From: Litorivivens sp041625495
GTDB lineage: Bacteria; Pseudomonadota; Gammaproteobacteria; Pseudomonadales; Spongiibacteraceae
Length of the DNA stretch: 64,000 bases
NCBI RefSeq assembly: GCF_041625495.1
Contig: NZ_JBFJTH010000001.1
Coordinates: 12,971-76,970, forward strand
Direction of reading: 5' to 3'
Positions within the stretch are counted from its first letter, which is position 1, and every line of letters begins with the position of its first letter. A program made the translations under genes and the position numbers. This document shows, one piece after another, positions 45,119 through 53,999 of this stretch. Below the pieces are notes generated by a model that was not told the origin of the DNA, did not search any database, and saw nothing but the letters and a program-made list of their open reading frames with translations.

Positions 45119-46962
45119 CGGCGCCAGGTCTCGTCGATTATCAGGGAGGGTTGCCAGTCGGTATTGTCGCTACGGGCCGCTTCGAGTTCTGCCTGTCGGT
45201 CGGTATCAATCCAGAACAGGCCGCCGTTGCTGCCCATGGTATCGAATACGCTGTTACTGGTACGGGTGGCAATAAATGGCGGCAATTGCAGCCAGCGCCA
45301 GTAGGCCTCCCGCGTATAGGGGACCTTGAAGGTGGGGATGAATGAGCCCTGCTCGTGAATCATTTCCTGCAGTTCGTGTGCCAGCGCTACACGCGCATCC
45401 TTTTGCTGTGCTTTGCGGTAGGCCTCAATTTTTTCGTCGAGCTCGGGGTTGTCGGTATTGGTCACATTATTGGTTTGCGGTTTATGTGCATTCACTGAGT
45501 GATAAAACTCCCAGAATGCCGGGGATAAGCCACCTCCCGACCAGCCCATCCAGGCAATCTGATGTTTCTTCTCGAGTATCTGTTTGAAAGCTGTTGACGC
45601 ATCCAGTAGTTGCAGCTGGAAATCAATACCGGCCTTTAATGCTTCACGCTGAATGATTACCAAGCGGTCGTTGTGGCCACTGTTGTAGTAGGTGATACGC
45701 AAACTTAATGGCTGTCCATTTTTGATGCGTATGCCGCGATTATCGCGCTCTTGCCAGCCTGCTTCATCCAGCAAGGCGTTGGCTTTTGCCAGATCAAAAG
45801 GGCGGGCCTGAACCGCGGGGTTGGTGTAGTCCCCATAGCCTTCATATTGAGAGTTCAGTCGTTCATAGTCGCCGCGCAGAACCGTGTCGATCACCCTCTG
45901 TACATTGGTAGCGTGCGCGATCGCGTAGCGCACGTTGCGATCGGCGAGAACCGGGTCGTCTTCGTTCAGATACATGCCGGAAGAGGGCTGGGGTACGTCG
46001 TTGTAGAATTTGATTTTACCGACCCACCCTTTGTCGTAGATATCACCCTGGGCCTTTTTGTGCCAGAAACGTGGCATCACTAGAGGGAAGGTGTCCAGAT
46101 CACCCTTCGCGAAATACTGGTATGCCATATTGATATCGCGGATTACCTTAACTCGCACATGATCCGGGTTGTAACGGTATTTTAAATAACGTTTATCGTC
46201 GCCCCACCAGTCTGGCTTGCGATCAAATTCGATATATTTACCCTTGCGCATATGGGCGATCTGGTAGGGGCCGGTATTGGGCTCAATCTTCCAGTTGTAG
46301 TTGCGCACCCAATTTTCGTCGAGTTGGTGGAAGTGCGCAGGGGTGGGGCGCAGACCATACTCGTACAGGAGTTCATCTTTGGGTTTTGGGACGGCACCGG
46401 TCACTGCGATGGTGTAGTCGTCGTATTTTTGGATATCCACGATCACGTTGCTGTAGTGATTGGTATACCACGGCGCGACGATATGCTCAGAGCGCATAAA
46501 CTCAATCGTGTAGAGGTAGTCATCAGCGGTCACAGGCTCCCCGTCCGACCAGCGCGCATCGGGGTCAAGCTTGTAGTAAACGGTTTTGCCGTCTTTGTCG
46601 AAGGCCCAGTGCGTTGCCAGCATGGGGATGGGATTCAACGTGTTGGGATGAATATCCACCAGTGGCAAAGCGTTGGCGCGCAAATAACCAGCAAAACTGC
46701 CGTTGGCATCAGGGCCGACAAGGCGCAAGGTTAGTGGAAAGGTGGTGATAAAAGTGCGAAACCTACCGCCGCGTTTTGCATTGGGCGACGCAAATATCGG
46801 GTCCTCCAGATTAGTCTCCCACACGATATCTGCCGGCAGGGATGGCGGCGCTGCGTAACAAGAACTCACCCATAGCCAGCTGAGAAGGCAGCCAAGCGCG
46901 GCCTTTACGGCGATGATGCGCGCGTTTGCGCTCTTAGTCCGGCCGCTAGCGGTGTTAATCAT
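45115..46962 (-). CDS. yejA: Peptide ABC transporter substrate-binding protein (YejA-like, family 5)
   Basis: A periplasmic family 5 binding protein of about 615 residues, with a signal peptide ending near SCYAAPP. The YejA-like start of the mature part is WETNLEDPIFASPNAKRGGRF. The large family-5 fold is clear from IEPNTGPYQIAHMRKGKYIEFDRKPDWWGDD and WMGWSGGGLSPAFWEFYHS. I chose ATG 46962, which overlaps the end of the permease gene by eight bases. Yej systems in enterobacteria import microcin C and peptides. Confidence 0.88.
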   Translation of the reverse strand: MINTASGRTKSANARIIAVKAALGCLLSWLWVSSCYAAPPSLPADIVWETNLEDPIFASPNAKRGGRFRTFITTFPLTLRLVGPDANGSFAGYLRANALPLVDIHPNTLNPIPMLATHWAFDKDGKTVYYKLDPDARWSDGEPVTADDYLYTIEFMRSEHIVAPWYTNHYSNVIVDIQKYDDYTIAVTGAVPKPKDELLYEYGLRPTPAHFHQLDENWVRNYNWKIEPNTGPYQIAHMRKGKYIEFDRKPDWWGDDKRYLKYRYNPDHVRVKVIRDINMAYQYFAKGDLDTFPLVMPRFWHKKAQGDIYDKGWVGKIKFYNDVPQPSSGMYLNEDDPVLADRNVRYAIAHATNVQRVIDTVLRGDYERLNSQYEGYGDYTNPAVQARPFDLAKANALLDEAGWQERDNRGIRIKNGQPLSLRITYYNSGHNDRLVIIQREALKAGIDFQLQLLDASTAFKQILEKKHQIAWMGWSGGGLSPAFWEFYHSVNAHKPQTNNVTNTDNPELDEKIEAYRKAQQKDARVALAHELQEMIHEQGSFIPTFKVPYTREAYWRWLQLPPFIATRTSNSVFDTMGSNGGLFWIDTDRQAELEAARSDNTDWQPSLIIDETWRR

Positions 46963-47998
46963 AGTAACTGAACTTCCGGGGATCGAAGGCTTCGCGGATA
47001 GCCTCGCCAATGTAAGTAACCAGCATTAGCACTAGCGTCATGGCGCCAACGACTGACAGTACCATCCAGAGGGCGTCGAGGTTTTCTGTGCCCTGCTTTA
47101 ATAACTCACCCCAGCTGGGGGTGGGTGGCGGTAGGCCAAAGCCGAGGTAATCCAGTGCTGTCAGCGAAGTAATGCCACCAGCAACCGAGAAAGGAACGAA
47201 GGTGATCAGTGTGGATACACTGTTTGGCAGAATATGTTTAAACACGATGCGTGTGTTAGACGCGCCAATAGCGCGAGCCGCCATCACATAATCGCGGGCC
47301 GCTTCTTTGTAGGTGGCGGTGCGCATGTACCAGGTGATGGAGGTCCAGCCAAAAAACACCATGATGGCCACCAGTGTCCAAAAGCCGGGTTGTACAATGG
47401 AAGCGACAATCATGATCACATAGAGAAAGGGTATATTGGACCATATTTCGATCAGGCGCTGGAATACGAGATCAAAGGCGCCGCCCCAGAACCCCATCAT
47501 GCAACCGATACTGACGCCTACCAGATAGTTGAAAAACAAAAGAAGTAGGGAAAACAGCAGGGCGATTCGAAAACCATAAATGATTCGTGCCAGCACATCC
47601 CGGCCACTGGTATCTGTGCCCAGATAATGTGCGGTGGCCAGAGAAGGCGCGTGCGGTGGGAAATCACCCACGCTCAGGTCTGTTTCGAGAGGTCCATAGG
47701 GAATTGGCGGCATGATGACGGTTCCCTTGCCACTGCTTTCCAATTTGAGCTTCAGGTCTTTGTAGTTGGTTTCGTAGCGATACCCCAGATCAAAGGTTTC
47801 GCCTGGCAATATGCCGCCATAGGTCGGGAAATACCACTGGCCCTCATAAATCACCAATAATGCTCGCTGATTGGCGATGAGTTCCGCGCCAAGGCTCAGT
47901 ACAAACAGTGCCGCCAGAATGATGGCTGACCAGTAGCCGCGTCGAATTTCCTTAAAGCGTTGCAGCCGTTTTCTGGCTACCGGATTGAGCTTCAGCAT
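46955..47998 (-). CDS. yejE: Peptide ABC transporter permease (YejE-like)
   Basis: A 347-residue inner-membrane permease with an N-terminal helix, a long periplasmic stretch (about 50-135, LLVIYEGQWYFPTYGGILPGETF) and five C-terminal helices. The ATPase-contact loop is AARAIGASNTRIVFKHILPNS. The periplasmic insertion is typical of YejE rather than OppC. Its ATG overlaps the upstream permease stop (TGATG). Confidence 0.92.
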   Translation of the reverse strand: MLKLNPVARKRLQRFKEIRRGYWSAIILAALFVLSLGAELIANQRALLVIYEGQWYFPTYGGILPGETFDLGYRYETNYKDLKLKLESSGKGTVIMPPIPYGPLETDLSVGDFPPHAPSLATAHYLGTDTSGRDVLARIIYGFRIALLFSLLLLFFNYLVGVSIGCMMGFWGGAFDLVFQRLIEIWSNIPFLYVIMIVASIVQPGFWTLVAIMVFFGWTSITWYMRTATYKEAARDYVMAARAIGASNTRIVFKHILPNSVSTLITFVPFSVAGGITSLTALDYLGFGLPPPTPSWGELLKQGTENLDALWMVLSVVGAMTLVLMLVTYIGEAIREAFDPRKFSYYD

Positions 47999-49026
47999 CA
48001 GCGCGCTTCTCCGAAGCGAATCCGGGGGTCCACCAAGGCCACGATAAAGTCCGAAAGAATATTGCCAATCAAAAACAGCAGTGAGGTAATCACCAAAATA
48101 CCCATCACCACAGGATAGTCGCGTTCCAGAATTGCTTCATAACCGAGCAGACCTATGCCGTCGATATTGAATATGGTTTCAATCAGGAAAGAGCCGCTCA
48201 TAAAAAATGCAATGTTGCCGCCGAAAGAGGTCGCGATTGGTATCAGGCTGTTGCGAAAGGCATGACGCCACACAGCCTGGCTGCGGGTAAGCCCCTTGGC
48301 AGAGGCGGTACGCATGTAGTCGGCAGCCTGGTTGTCCATTAACGCGTTTTTCATCATAAAGGTGGTGATGGCAAAGCTACCTGCCATGTACGCGATCAGG
48401 GGCAGGGTGCCGTGATAGAAAATATCTTTGAATTTTTCCCAGGTGCCCAGGTCTTCATAATTGTCGCTGACGAATCCGCCTAGCGGGAAGAAATCCCAGT
48501 GGGCAGAAAACAGGCTGACGAGGGCGATGCCCACCACGTAGCTTGGCAGCGCATACCCGAGAAAAACGACAGCGGAAGTCAGGTTGTCAAAGCTGGTTTG
48601 ATGCCGCAGTGCTTTGGCTACCCCTAGCGGAATACAGACAATGTAGGTCAGCAGCAGGGTCGTGAGCCCATAGAAAATGGACACGGGAAAACGCTCTTTA
48701 ATGATTGACCACACTGGATCCTGGTAGCGGCTGGATTCACCCAAATCAAACCGCAGCACTTTTGCTAACCAGATACCGTAGCTTTCCAGCATTGGCTTGT
48801 CGAAACCGTAGTAGGCTTCCAATTGTTTGATTTGTTCAGCGGAGAGCGTGTTGCCGGAACGGGTGTCGCGTGCACCGGCGCTTTGCTCGCCGCTTACCAG
48901 CGAGGCGGTCATCAGGCGTTCAATTGGACCACCAGGTACCACACGGGTTACCGCAAACACCAGTAGTGTGATGCCGATAAAGGTGGGAATGATTAGCAGA
49001 AAGCGCCGGATAAAATAGGCGGTCAT
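47998..49026 (-). CDS. yejB: Peptide ABC transporter permease (YejB-like)
   Basis: First gene of the minus-strand transporter unit. The 342-residue permease has an N-terminal membrane anchor (FLLIIPTFIGITLLVFAVTRVVPGGPIE) and a transmembrane core ending in FIVALVDPRIRFGEAR. The ATPase-contact loop is TASAKGLTRSQAVWRHAFRNS. I chose ATG 49026 (MTAYFIRR), which has GGAG five bases upstream; a GTG at 49035 is also in frame. Confidence 0.92.
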   Translation of the reverse strand: MTAYFIRRFLLIIPTFIGITLLVFAVTRVVPGGPIERLMTASLVSGEQSAGARDTRSGNTLSAEQIKQLEAYYGFDKPMLESYGIWLAKVLRFDLGESSRYQDPVWSIIKERFPVSIFYGLTTLLLTYIVCIPLGVAKALRHQTSFDNLTSAVVFLGYALPSYVVGIALVSLFSAHWDFFPLGGFVSDNYEDLGTWEKFKDIFYHGTLPLIAYMAGSFAITTFMMKNALMDNQAADYMRTASAKGLTRSQAVWRHAFRNSLIPIATSFGGNIAFFMSGSFLIETIFNIDGIGLLGYEAILERDYPVVMGILVITSLLFLIGNILSDFIVALVDPRIRFGEAR

Positions 49027-49115
49027 AAACTCCACTCAGCGAAAAGCTCTGCGCATGTTAGCGAGGCGGTGCGACTATACAAGCCAAAAACCACACACTT
49101 ACGGTTTTGTCTGCG

Positions 49116-50741
49116 TTATCGTCCAGAAACTTGCGTTACATCGACGTACAGGTTGAGGACCTGGCCAGGCATCAGGTATTTGCCTTTGCTGATTTCATTC
49201 CATTCCAAAATATCGTTAACGCTCAGGCTGAATTTATCTGCAATCCGAGCGAGTGAATCGCCGGGGCGCACGGTATAACCGATCCAGCGGATTATGCTGC
49301 GCGAGGCGGCGCTGCGCACAGCAACTTGCTGGCCAGCAGGCTTCCACACCACCAGTTTTTTACCAGCGCGTAAGGGGTCTTTAGGAACCATGTTGTTCCA
49401 GCGCGCCAGATCATTGACGCTAACACCGTAGCGGCGGGATATGGTCCACAGGGAATCGCCCTGTTCAACGGTGTGCTGATGGGCGACGCGATCATCGGAT
49501 TCGCCGCGCTTTTGTGCCGAGGCCAACCGCTGATCTGCGCTGAGCGAGTAATGTGCTGCTGCCATGCTTGCTGAGGGCAGCATCAATACCTGTCCTGCAC
49601 GAATCATTGAATTATTGAGTTGGTTGGCGGCCTTGATGGTAGCAACGTCGGTATTGAAGCGGCGCGCTATCTTGATCAGGCTGTCACCCGAAACGACGCG
49701 ATAACGACTCCAGTTTAAGCGCTTTTCCGGCGGAATCTGTGACAACCGTTCGGTAAATTGTTGCTGTTTATCAAGAGGAATCGCCAGGTGATGGGGGCCA
49801 TTGGGGTCGGTTGCCCAGCGATTGAAGCCGGGATTCAAGCGGTAGAGCTGTTCGATAGATACTCCGGCCAGTTCCGCTGCCTGCGCAAGATCGATCTGGC
49901 CACCGGTGTCGACAACTGTAAACGCCGCTGTGTTGGGCATGGGTTCAAGGTCTATGCCTTCGTACTTGGCTCTTTTGATCAGTTGGCTCAAGCCAATCAG
50001 TTTCGGGATATAGGCTTCTGTTTCCCTGGGCAGATCGAGCGACCAGTAATCAGTTGGGCGCCCGGCGCGTTCATTTTTCGCCATTGCACGCAGTACGGTA
50101 GTTGCTCCCGAATTATAGGCAGCCATGGCCAATAACCAGTCACCGTCAAAGCGTTGATGCAATTCCAGCAGATAATCCAATGCCGCTTCCGTTGAAGCGA
50201 CGACGTCGCGGCGGGCGTCATACCACCAGGTTCTGGGAAGCCCCATGTGGGTTGCGGTTATCGGTACAAATTGCCACAGGCCTGCTGCGCGGCCGTGAGA
50301 ATAGGCGAAGGGATCGTAGGAGCTTTCGATGGCCGGTAACAGGGCAAACTCCATCGGCATATTGCGCTTGCGGATGGCTTCAACAATGTAATAGAGGTAG
50401 GGGCTGGAACGCTCGGCAATAGTGCTCAGATACGTGGGACGGTCGCGAAAGTACTCGAAATACTTCTTTGCTTTTGGGTGGGCGGCGTGCTGGGTAAGCT
50501 GATAGCCGCTGGTAACGTGGTACCAGAGGTCATTTTTGTCCTCCGTAACGACCGTGTCGGCGGTTGGCAGGCCTGGTAATTTACAGTCACCCCGGCGCAG
50601 ACTGCCACGCGTGCAGGCTTTGGCTTCGGTCCCTGTTGCCAGCGATTGCCGCTTGCTGGCCTGGGTGGAGCAGGCACTTAGGGTGATACTGGAAATAGCA
50701 ATAAATAATAACGGTAAGGTCTTGTTATTCAATAGGTTCAT
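49116..50741 (-). CDS. mltD: Membrane-bound lytic murein transglycosylase D
   Basis: MltD cleaves the glycan of peptidoglycan with formation of 1,6-anhydro ends. The 541-residue lipoprotein has LSAC as lipobox (C24), an SLT domain (about 110-240) with catalytic E139 in LLPAIESSYDP, and three LysM repeats at about 335-380, 420-465 and 490-535 that bind glycan. It lies downstream of gloB on the same strand, as in other gammaproteobacteria. Confidence 0.95.
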   Translation of the reverse strand: MNLLNNKTLPLLFIAISSITLSACSTQASKRQSLATGTEAKACTRGSLRRGDCKLPGLPTADTVVTEDKNDLWYHVTSGYQLTQHAAHPKAKKYFEYFRDRPTYLSTIAERSSPYLYYIVEAIRKRNMPMEFALLPAIESSYDPFAYSHGRAAGLWQFVPITATHMGLPRTWWYDARRDVVASTEAALDYLLELHQRFDGDWLLAMAAYNSGATTVLRAMAKNERAGRPTDYWSLDLPRETEAYIPKLIGLSQLIKRAKYEGIDLEPMPNTAAFTVVDTGGQIDLAQAAELAGVSIEQLYRLNPGFNRWATDPNGPHHLAIPLDKQQQFTERLSQIPPEKRLNWSRYRVVSGDSLIKIARRFNTDVATIKAANQLNNSMIRAGQVLMLPSASMAAAHYSLSADQRLASAQKRGESDDRVAHQHTVEQGDSLWTISRRYGVSVNDLARWNNMVPKDPLRAGKKLVVWKPAGQQVAVRSAASRSIIRWIGYTVRPGDSLARIADKFSLSVNDILEWNEISKGKYLMPGQVLNLYVDVTQVSGR

Positions 50742-50812
50742 CGTTTTATACCATCAGTGCGTACTGCGAGCCTGAATGGCTTGCCCAGAAAAAGTTAGGG
50801 CCAAGCATTGGG

Positions 50813-51571
50813 TTAGAAATTATCTTTCCAGCGTCGCACCTCGGCAAACACCCCGATATCGTCGCTGAGCCGGATACTAGCATATTCCTCCGCCGAATCC
50901 CTGACCGAGGGCTGATCGGCTCTCAGAAAGGGATTGGTTGCCAGTTCATCCGCAAGTTGCGAGGGAACCGTGGGCAATCCCTGTTGGCGCAGCTGTTCGA
51001 CCTTCTGAATTCGCGATTGCAGCGCTGTATTATCAGGCTCTACCGCCGCCGCAAAGGCCAGGTTGGCCTGTGTGTATTCGTGCGCGCAGTATACCCGGGT
51101 GGCGCCCGGCAGACTGCTGATCCTGGCGAGAGATGCATGCATCTGCTCTGGAGTGCCCTCGAATAACCGGCCACAACCACCGGCAAACAGCGTGTCGCCG
51201 CAAAACAGCAGCGTGTTGCCATAATATGCAATGTGATCCAGCGTGTGGCCCGGTACTGCGATCACGTCAAACTCGCTGCCGAGCAAGGTTATGCGGTCGC
51301 CGTCAGCAACTGGCTCGTTGATCTCCGGTGTCGCCGTCTGCGGGCCAACAACCCGTATATCGCGTTGCTTTGTCAGCGAGGCTACCCCGCCGACGTGGTC
51401 AAAGTGGTGGTGGGTAATCAGCACGCCTTGGAGTGTGAGATCGCGCTGCCGAAGATGCTCTTCAACCGGCGCGGCGTCGCCCGGATCGACCACCCAAGCC
51501 TCACCTTCAGGGTTGGACAGGCACCAGATATAGTTGTCGCTAAATGCTTTAATTGGATCGACGCTAATCAT
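50813..51571 (-). CDS. gloB: Hydroxyacylglutathione hydrolase (glyoxalase II)
   Basis: GloB splits S-lactoylglutathione into D-lactate and glutathione, the second step of methylglyoxal removal. The 252 residues carry the metallo-beta-lactamase metal motif THHHFDHVGG (H54, H56, D58, H59) and later metal ligands in VPGHTLDHI, FCGDTLFAGGCGR and YCAHEYTQAN. It diverges from the methyltransferase gene across 101 bases. Confidence 0.96.
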   Translation of the reverse strand: MISVDPIKAFSDNYIWCLSNPEGEAWVVDPGDAAPVEEHLRQRDLTLQGVLITHHHFDHVGGVASLTKQRDIRVVGPQTATPEINEPVADGDRITLLGSEFDVIAVPGHTLDHIAYYGNTLLFCGDTLFAGGCGRLFEGTPEQMHASLARISSLPGATRVYCAHEYTQANLAFAAAVEPDNTALQSRIQKVEQLRQQGLPTVPSQLADELATNPFLRADQPSVRDSAEEYASIRLSDDIGVFAEVRRWKDNF

Positions 51572-51672
51572 GCATACTCAGCCGTTGATTTTTGGGTTAC
51601 GCTAATTGACTGTTCCCCGGAACGCAAGGTTCCGGCGGCGATTAGACGGCAAACCGGGCGGAGAGTTTCGTT

Positions 51673-52446
51673 GTGACCAATTGGCGTCCACAGGCACCCG
51701 ACAGTGAGCTTCTGCCAGCGCTTAAACGCTGGTTCGACAGTCCTATGGGGCGGCAGCTGGTAAATGAGGAGCGCAGCCTGATTGAGGACGCGCTGGAGGG
51801 TGCTTTTGGCCACTCCCTGCTGGAGCTTAGTCTTGGGCCGCGCACCTTGGTATCGCGCCCGGAAGCGATCAGACGGCACTACAGTATTGGTCCGGCTGTG
51901 CAGTGTGAAATGGGTAAAAGCCTGGATGTCGTCAGCGATTTTTCTGAGTTGCCGGTGGCTAACGAAAGTCAGGATGTGGTGGTCGTGCACCATTTGCTGG
52001 AATTTATTGCCAACCCGCACAATATGTTGCGCGAACTTGAGCGGGTTATCGTGCCTCACGGGCGCTTATTGATCGTGGGATTCAACCCTTTGTCATTGCT
52101 GGGGCTGCGGTTGTATTTTGCCGGGCGGGTAGCGCCACGCAGCGTGTGGCGTCATCATATGCTTACAACGTGGCGTCTGATGGATTGGCTTAACTTGCTG
52201 GGCTTTAACGTCAAGCAGCGTTCCTATGGATTTCATCGGCTGCCGTTTAATTCGCCATGGTGTTTGAGCCACCGGGTTTTTGCTCCTGATTTGATGCGTC
52301 GCGTCCCTGTGGGTGGAACTTTCCTTATTTCGGCGACAAAATACCGCGCTCCGATAACTCCGGTACGGTTGCGGTGGCGGCGAGAGAGCTTGGTCAATGT
52401 GAGACCACTCGGTGCTGCGCGCGATGGTGTACTGCAAAAACAGTGA
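51673..52446 (+). CDS. YafS-like class I SAM-dependent methyltransferase
   Basis: A 257-residue methyltransferase of the type often found beside gloB and rnhA. It keeps the core SQDVVVVHHLLEFIANPHNMLRELERVIVPHGRLLIVGFNP, the motif II-III region of the fold. The first SAM motif is weak (LLELSLGP). GTG start after GAGAGTTTC. The substrate is unknown. Six bases later rnhA begins. Confidence 0.8.
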   Translation: MTNWRPQAPDSELLPALKRWFDSPMGRQLVNEERSLIEDALEGAFGHSLLELSLGPRTLVSRPEAIRRHYSIGPAVQCEMGKSLDVVSDFSELPVANESQDVVVVHHLLEFIANPHNMLRELERVIVPHGRLLIVGFNPLSLLGLRLYFAGRVAPRSVWRHHMLTTWRLMDWLNLLGFNVKQRSYGFHRLPFNSPWCLSHRVFAPDLMRRVPVGGTFLISATKYRAPITPVRLRWRRESLVNVRPLGAARDGVLQKQ

Positions 52447-52452
52447 GAATCA

Positions 52453-52887
52453 ATGAAAGTCGAAATGTTTACCGACGGTGCCTGCAGAGGAAATCCGGGC
52501 CCTGGCGGGTGGGGTGCATTGCTGCGTTATGGTGAAGTGGAAAAGCCCCTTTTTGGCGGTGAAAAGGAAACCACAAACAACCGGATGGAGCTTATGGCTG
52601 CCATCGAGGGACTGCGGGCACTGAAAAAGCCCAGTCAGGTGGTGCTGACCACGGATTCCCAGTATGTGCGCAAGGGAATTACCGAGTGGATCGCCAACTG
52701 GAAGCGCCGAAACTGGCGAACTGCCGGCAAGCAGCCAGTAAAAAACAAAGACTTATGGCAGGAGCTTGATGCTCTTTGTCAAAAGCATGATGTCGAATGG
52801 CACTGGGTCAAAGGCCACAGCGGGCACCGTGAAAACGAGATTGCGGATCAACTGGCGAACCGCGGAATTGACGAGTTGTCCCGCTAA
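52453..52887 (+). CDS. rnhA: Ribonuclease HI
   Basis: RNase HI cleaves RNA in RNA-DNA hybrids such as R-loops and Okazaki primers. The 144 residues have the metal carboxylates D8 in MFTDGACRGNPGPGGWG, the glutamate in NNRMELMAAI, the aspartate in TDSQYV and the last aspartate in ENEIADQLANRG. dnaQ follows after 28 bases on the same strand. In E. coli the two genes are divergent. Confidence 0.97.
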   Translation: MKVEMFTDGACRGNPGPGGWGALLRYGEVEKPLFGGEKETTNNRMELMAAIEGLRALKKPSQVVLTTDSQYVRKGITEWIANWKRRNWRTAGKQPVKNKDLWQELDALCQKHDVEWHWVKGHSGHRENEIADQLANRGIDELSR

Positions 52888-52915
52888 GCCCCACCAATAA
52901 TCATAGGAGAAGCGC

Positions 52916-53629
52916 GTGTCGCGTCAGGTTGTACTGGATACTGAAACTACCGGTCTTGAGCCCTCTCAAGGTCACAGAATCATAGAAATTGGCTGTGTCG
53001 AGCTGGTCAATCGGCGGCTCACGGGTAGGCACTATCACCAGTACATCAACCCCGAGCGCGAAGTCGACGAAGGCGCCATCGAGGTGCATGGGATCACCAA
53101 TGAATTTCTGGTCGATAAGCCTGTTTTTGCCAATATCGTCGACGAGTTTATGGACTTTATTCGCGGCGCGGAACTGGTTATCCACAATGCTCCCTTTGAT
53201 ATCGGTTTTATTAATCACGAACTGCAGTTGCTCAAACGCAAGGAAGTCGTCGCTGATTCCTGCTCGGTAATAGACAGTCTGGTGATGGCGCGCCAGAAGC
53301 ACCCCGGGCAACGCAACAGCCTGGACGCCCTGTGTCAGCGCTATGGGGTAGATAACTCCCAGCGAGATCTGCACGGCGCCTTGCTGGATGCCGAGATCCT
53401 GGCTGATGTGTACCTACTGATGACCGGGGGCCAAACTGATCTGGCGCTCGCCGGTGATACGAATAACAGCGGTGGGCAACCGGTCGTATCTGAAATTCGT
53501 CGGCTTGCCACCGATCGCCCGGGGCTGAAAGTGGTGCGCGCCTCCGAGGAGGAGATCGCAGCGCACGAAGAGCAGCTCAAGGCCATCGATAAGGCCAGTG
53601 ATGGCAACTGCCGCTGGCTGCAAAACTGA
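52916..53629 (+). CDS. dnaQ: DNA polymerase III epsilon subunit (3'-5' proofreading exonuclease)
   Basis: The proofreading exonuclease of the replicative polymerase. The 237 residues show Exo I VLDTETTGL (D8, E10), Exo II VIHNAPFDIGF and Exo III with histidine and aspartate in LHGALLDAEILADVYL. A clamp-binding motif QTDLAL follows at 173-178, then the C-terminal tail that would bind the alpha subunit. It begins at GTG with AGGAGAAG upstream. Confidence 0.96.
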   Translation: MSRQVVLDTETTGLEPSQGHRIIEIGCVELVNRRLTGRHYHQYINPEREVDEGAIEVHGITNEFLVDKPVFANIVDEFMDFIRGAELVIHNAPFDIGFINHELQLLKRKEVVADSCSVIDSLVMARQKHPGQRNSLDALCQRYGVDNSQRDLHGALLDAEILADVYLLMTGGQTDLALAGDTNNSGGQPVVSEIRRLATDRPGLKVVRASEEEIAAHEEQLKAIDKASDGNCRWLQN

Positions 53630-53988
53630 CCGGGCACGGATTCTCCACCGCCCCCGCTGGATCAGTGATTCAATAATGTCTATTTAGAAATTACGGCACT
53701 ATTCACATCTTAGGCTGTGGCCTTTCGAAAAGCTAAGCTAGACTATTAAGGTTTGAATAACAGGAACTTAGCGAGCGTTTTCTCGAAGTTCCTAGAGCAG
53801 AAGGCTGGTTTTTTGTACGCACCGACTTCGTCCTAAGGTGAGGCAGGTCGCACACGGGAAGGGACGCCCACTAGCCACTATAATAAATAGTCAGCATTAA
53901 CAGCGGTATCAGGGGCTATTGCTGACGAGGTATCCAGAGGTATACATGGTAGTAAACCACGGTTGGGCCCGCGCGTGGGGGTGTGCTT
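53630..53988 (+). other. Non-coding stretch between dnaQ and the fimL-like gene
   Basis: About 350 bases without a confident gene. It holds a hairpin GGAACTT/AAGTTCC with inner CGAG/CTCG at 53763-53792, a 7-bp inverted repeat GTCAGCA/TGCTGAC at 53890-53926, and a 17-codon open frame at 53946 with AGAGG before it. No clear sigma70 promoter could be fixed; TAGACT and TATTAA near 53740 are weak -10 candidates. No c-di-GMP riboswitch core is seen. Confidence 0.6.
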
Positions 53989-53999
53989 GTGCAGTATGA
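53946..53999 (+). CDS. Possible 17-residue leader peptide overlapping the fimL-like start
   Basis: ATG with AGAGG six bases upstream, encoding MVVNHGWARAWGCACAV and ending at TGA. It overlaps the GTG start of the next gene in another frame and ends 13 bases before its ATG at 54013. It could couple translation. Only the ribosome-binding site and position support it. Confidence 0.25.
   Translation: MVVNHGWARAWGCACAV

Noticed and set aside
53630..53988. c-di-GMP riboswitch before the fimL-like gene
   Set aside because: The conserved core sequences are missing; only short generic hairpins are seen.
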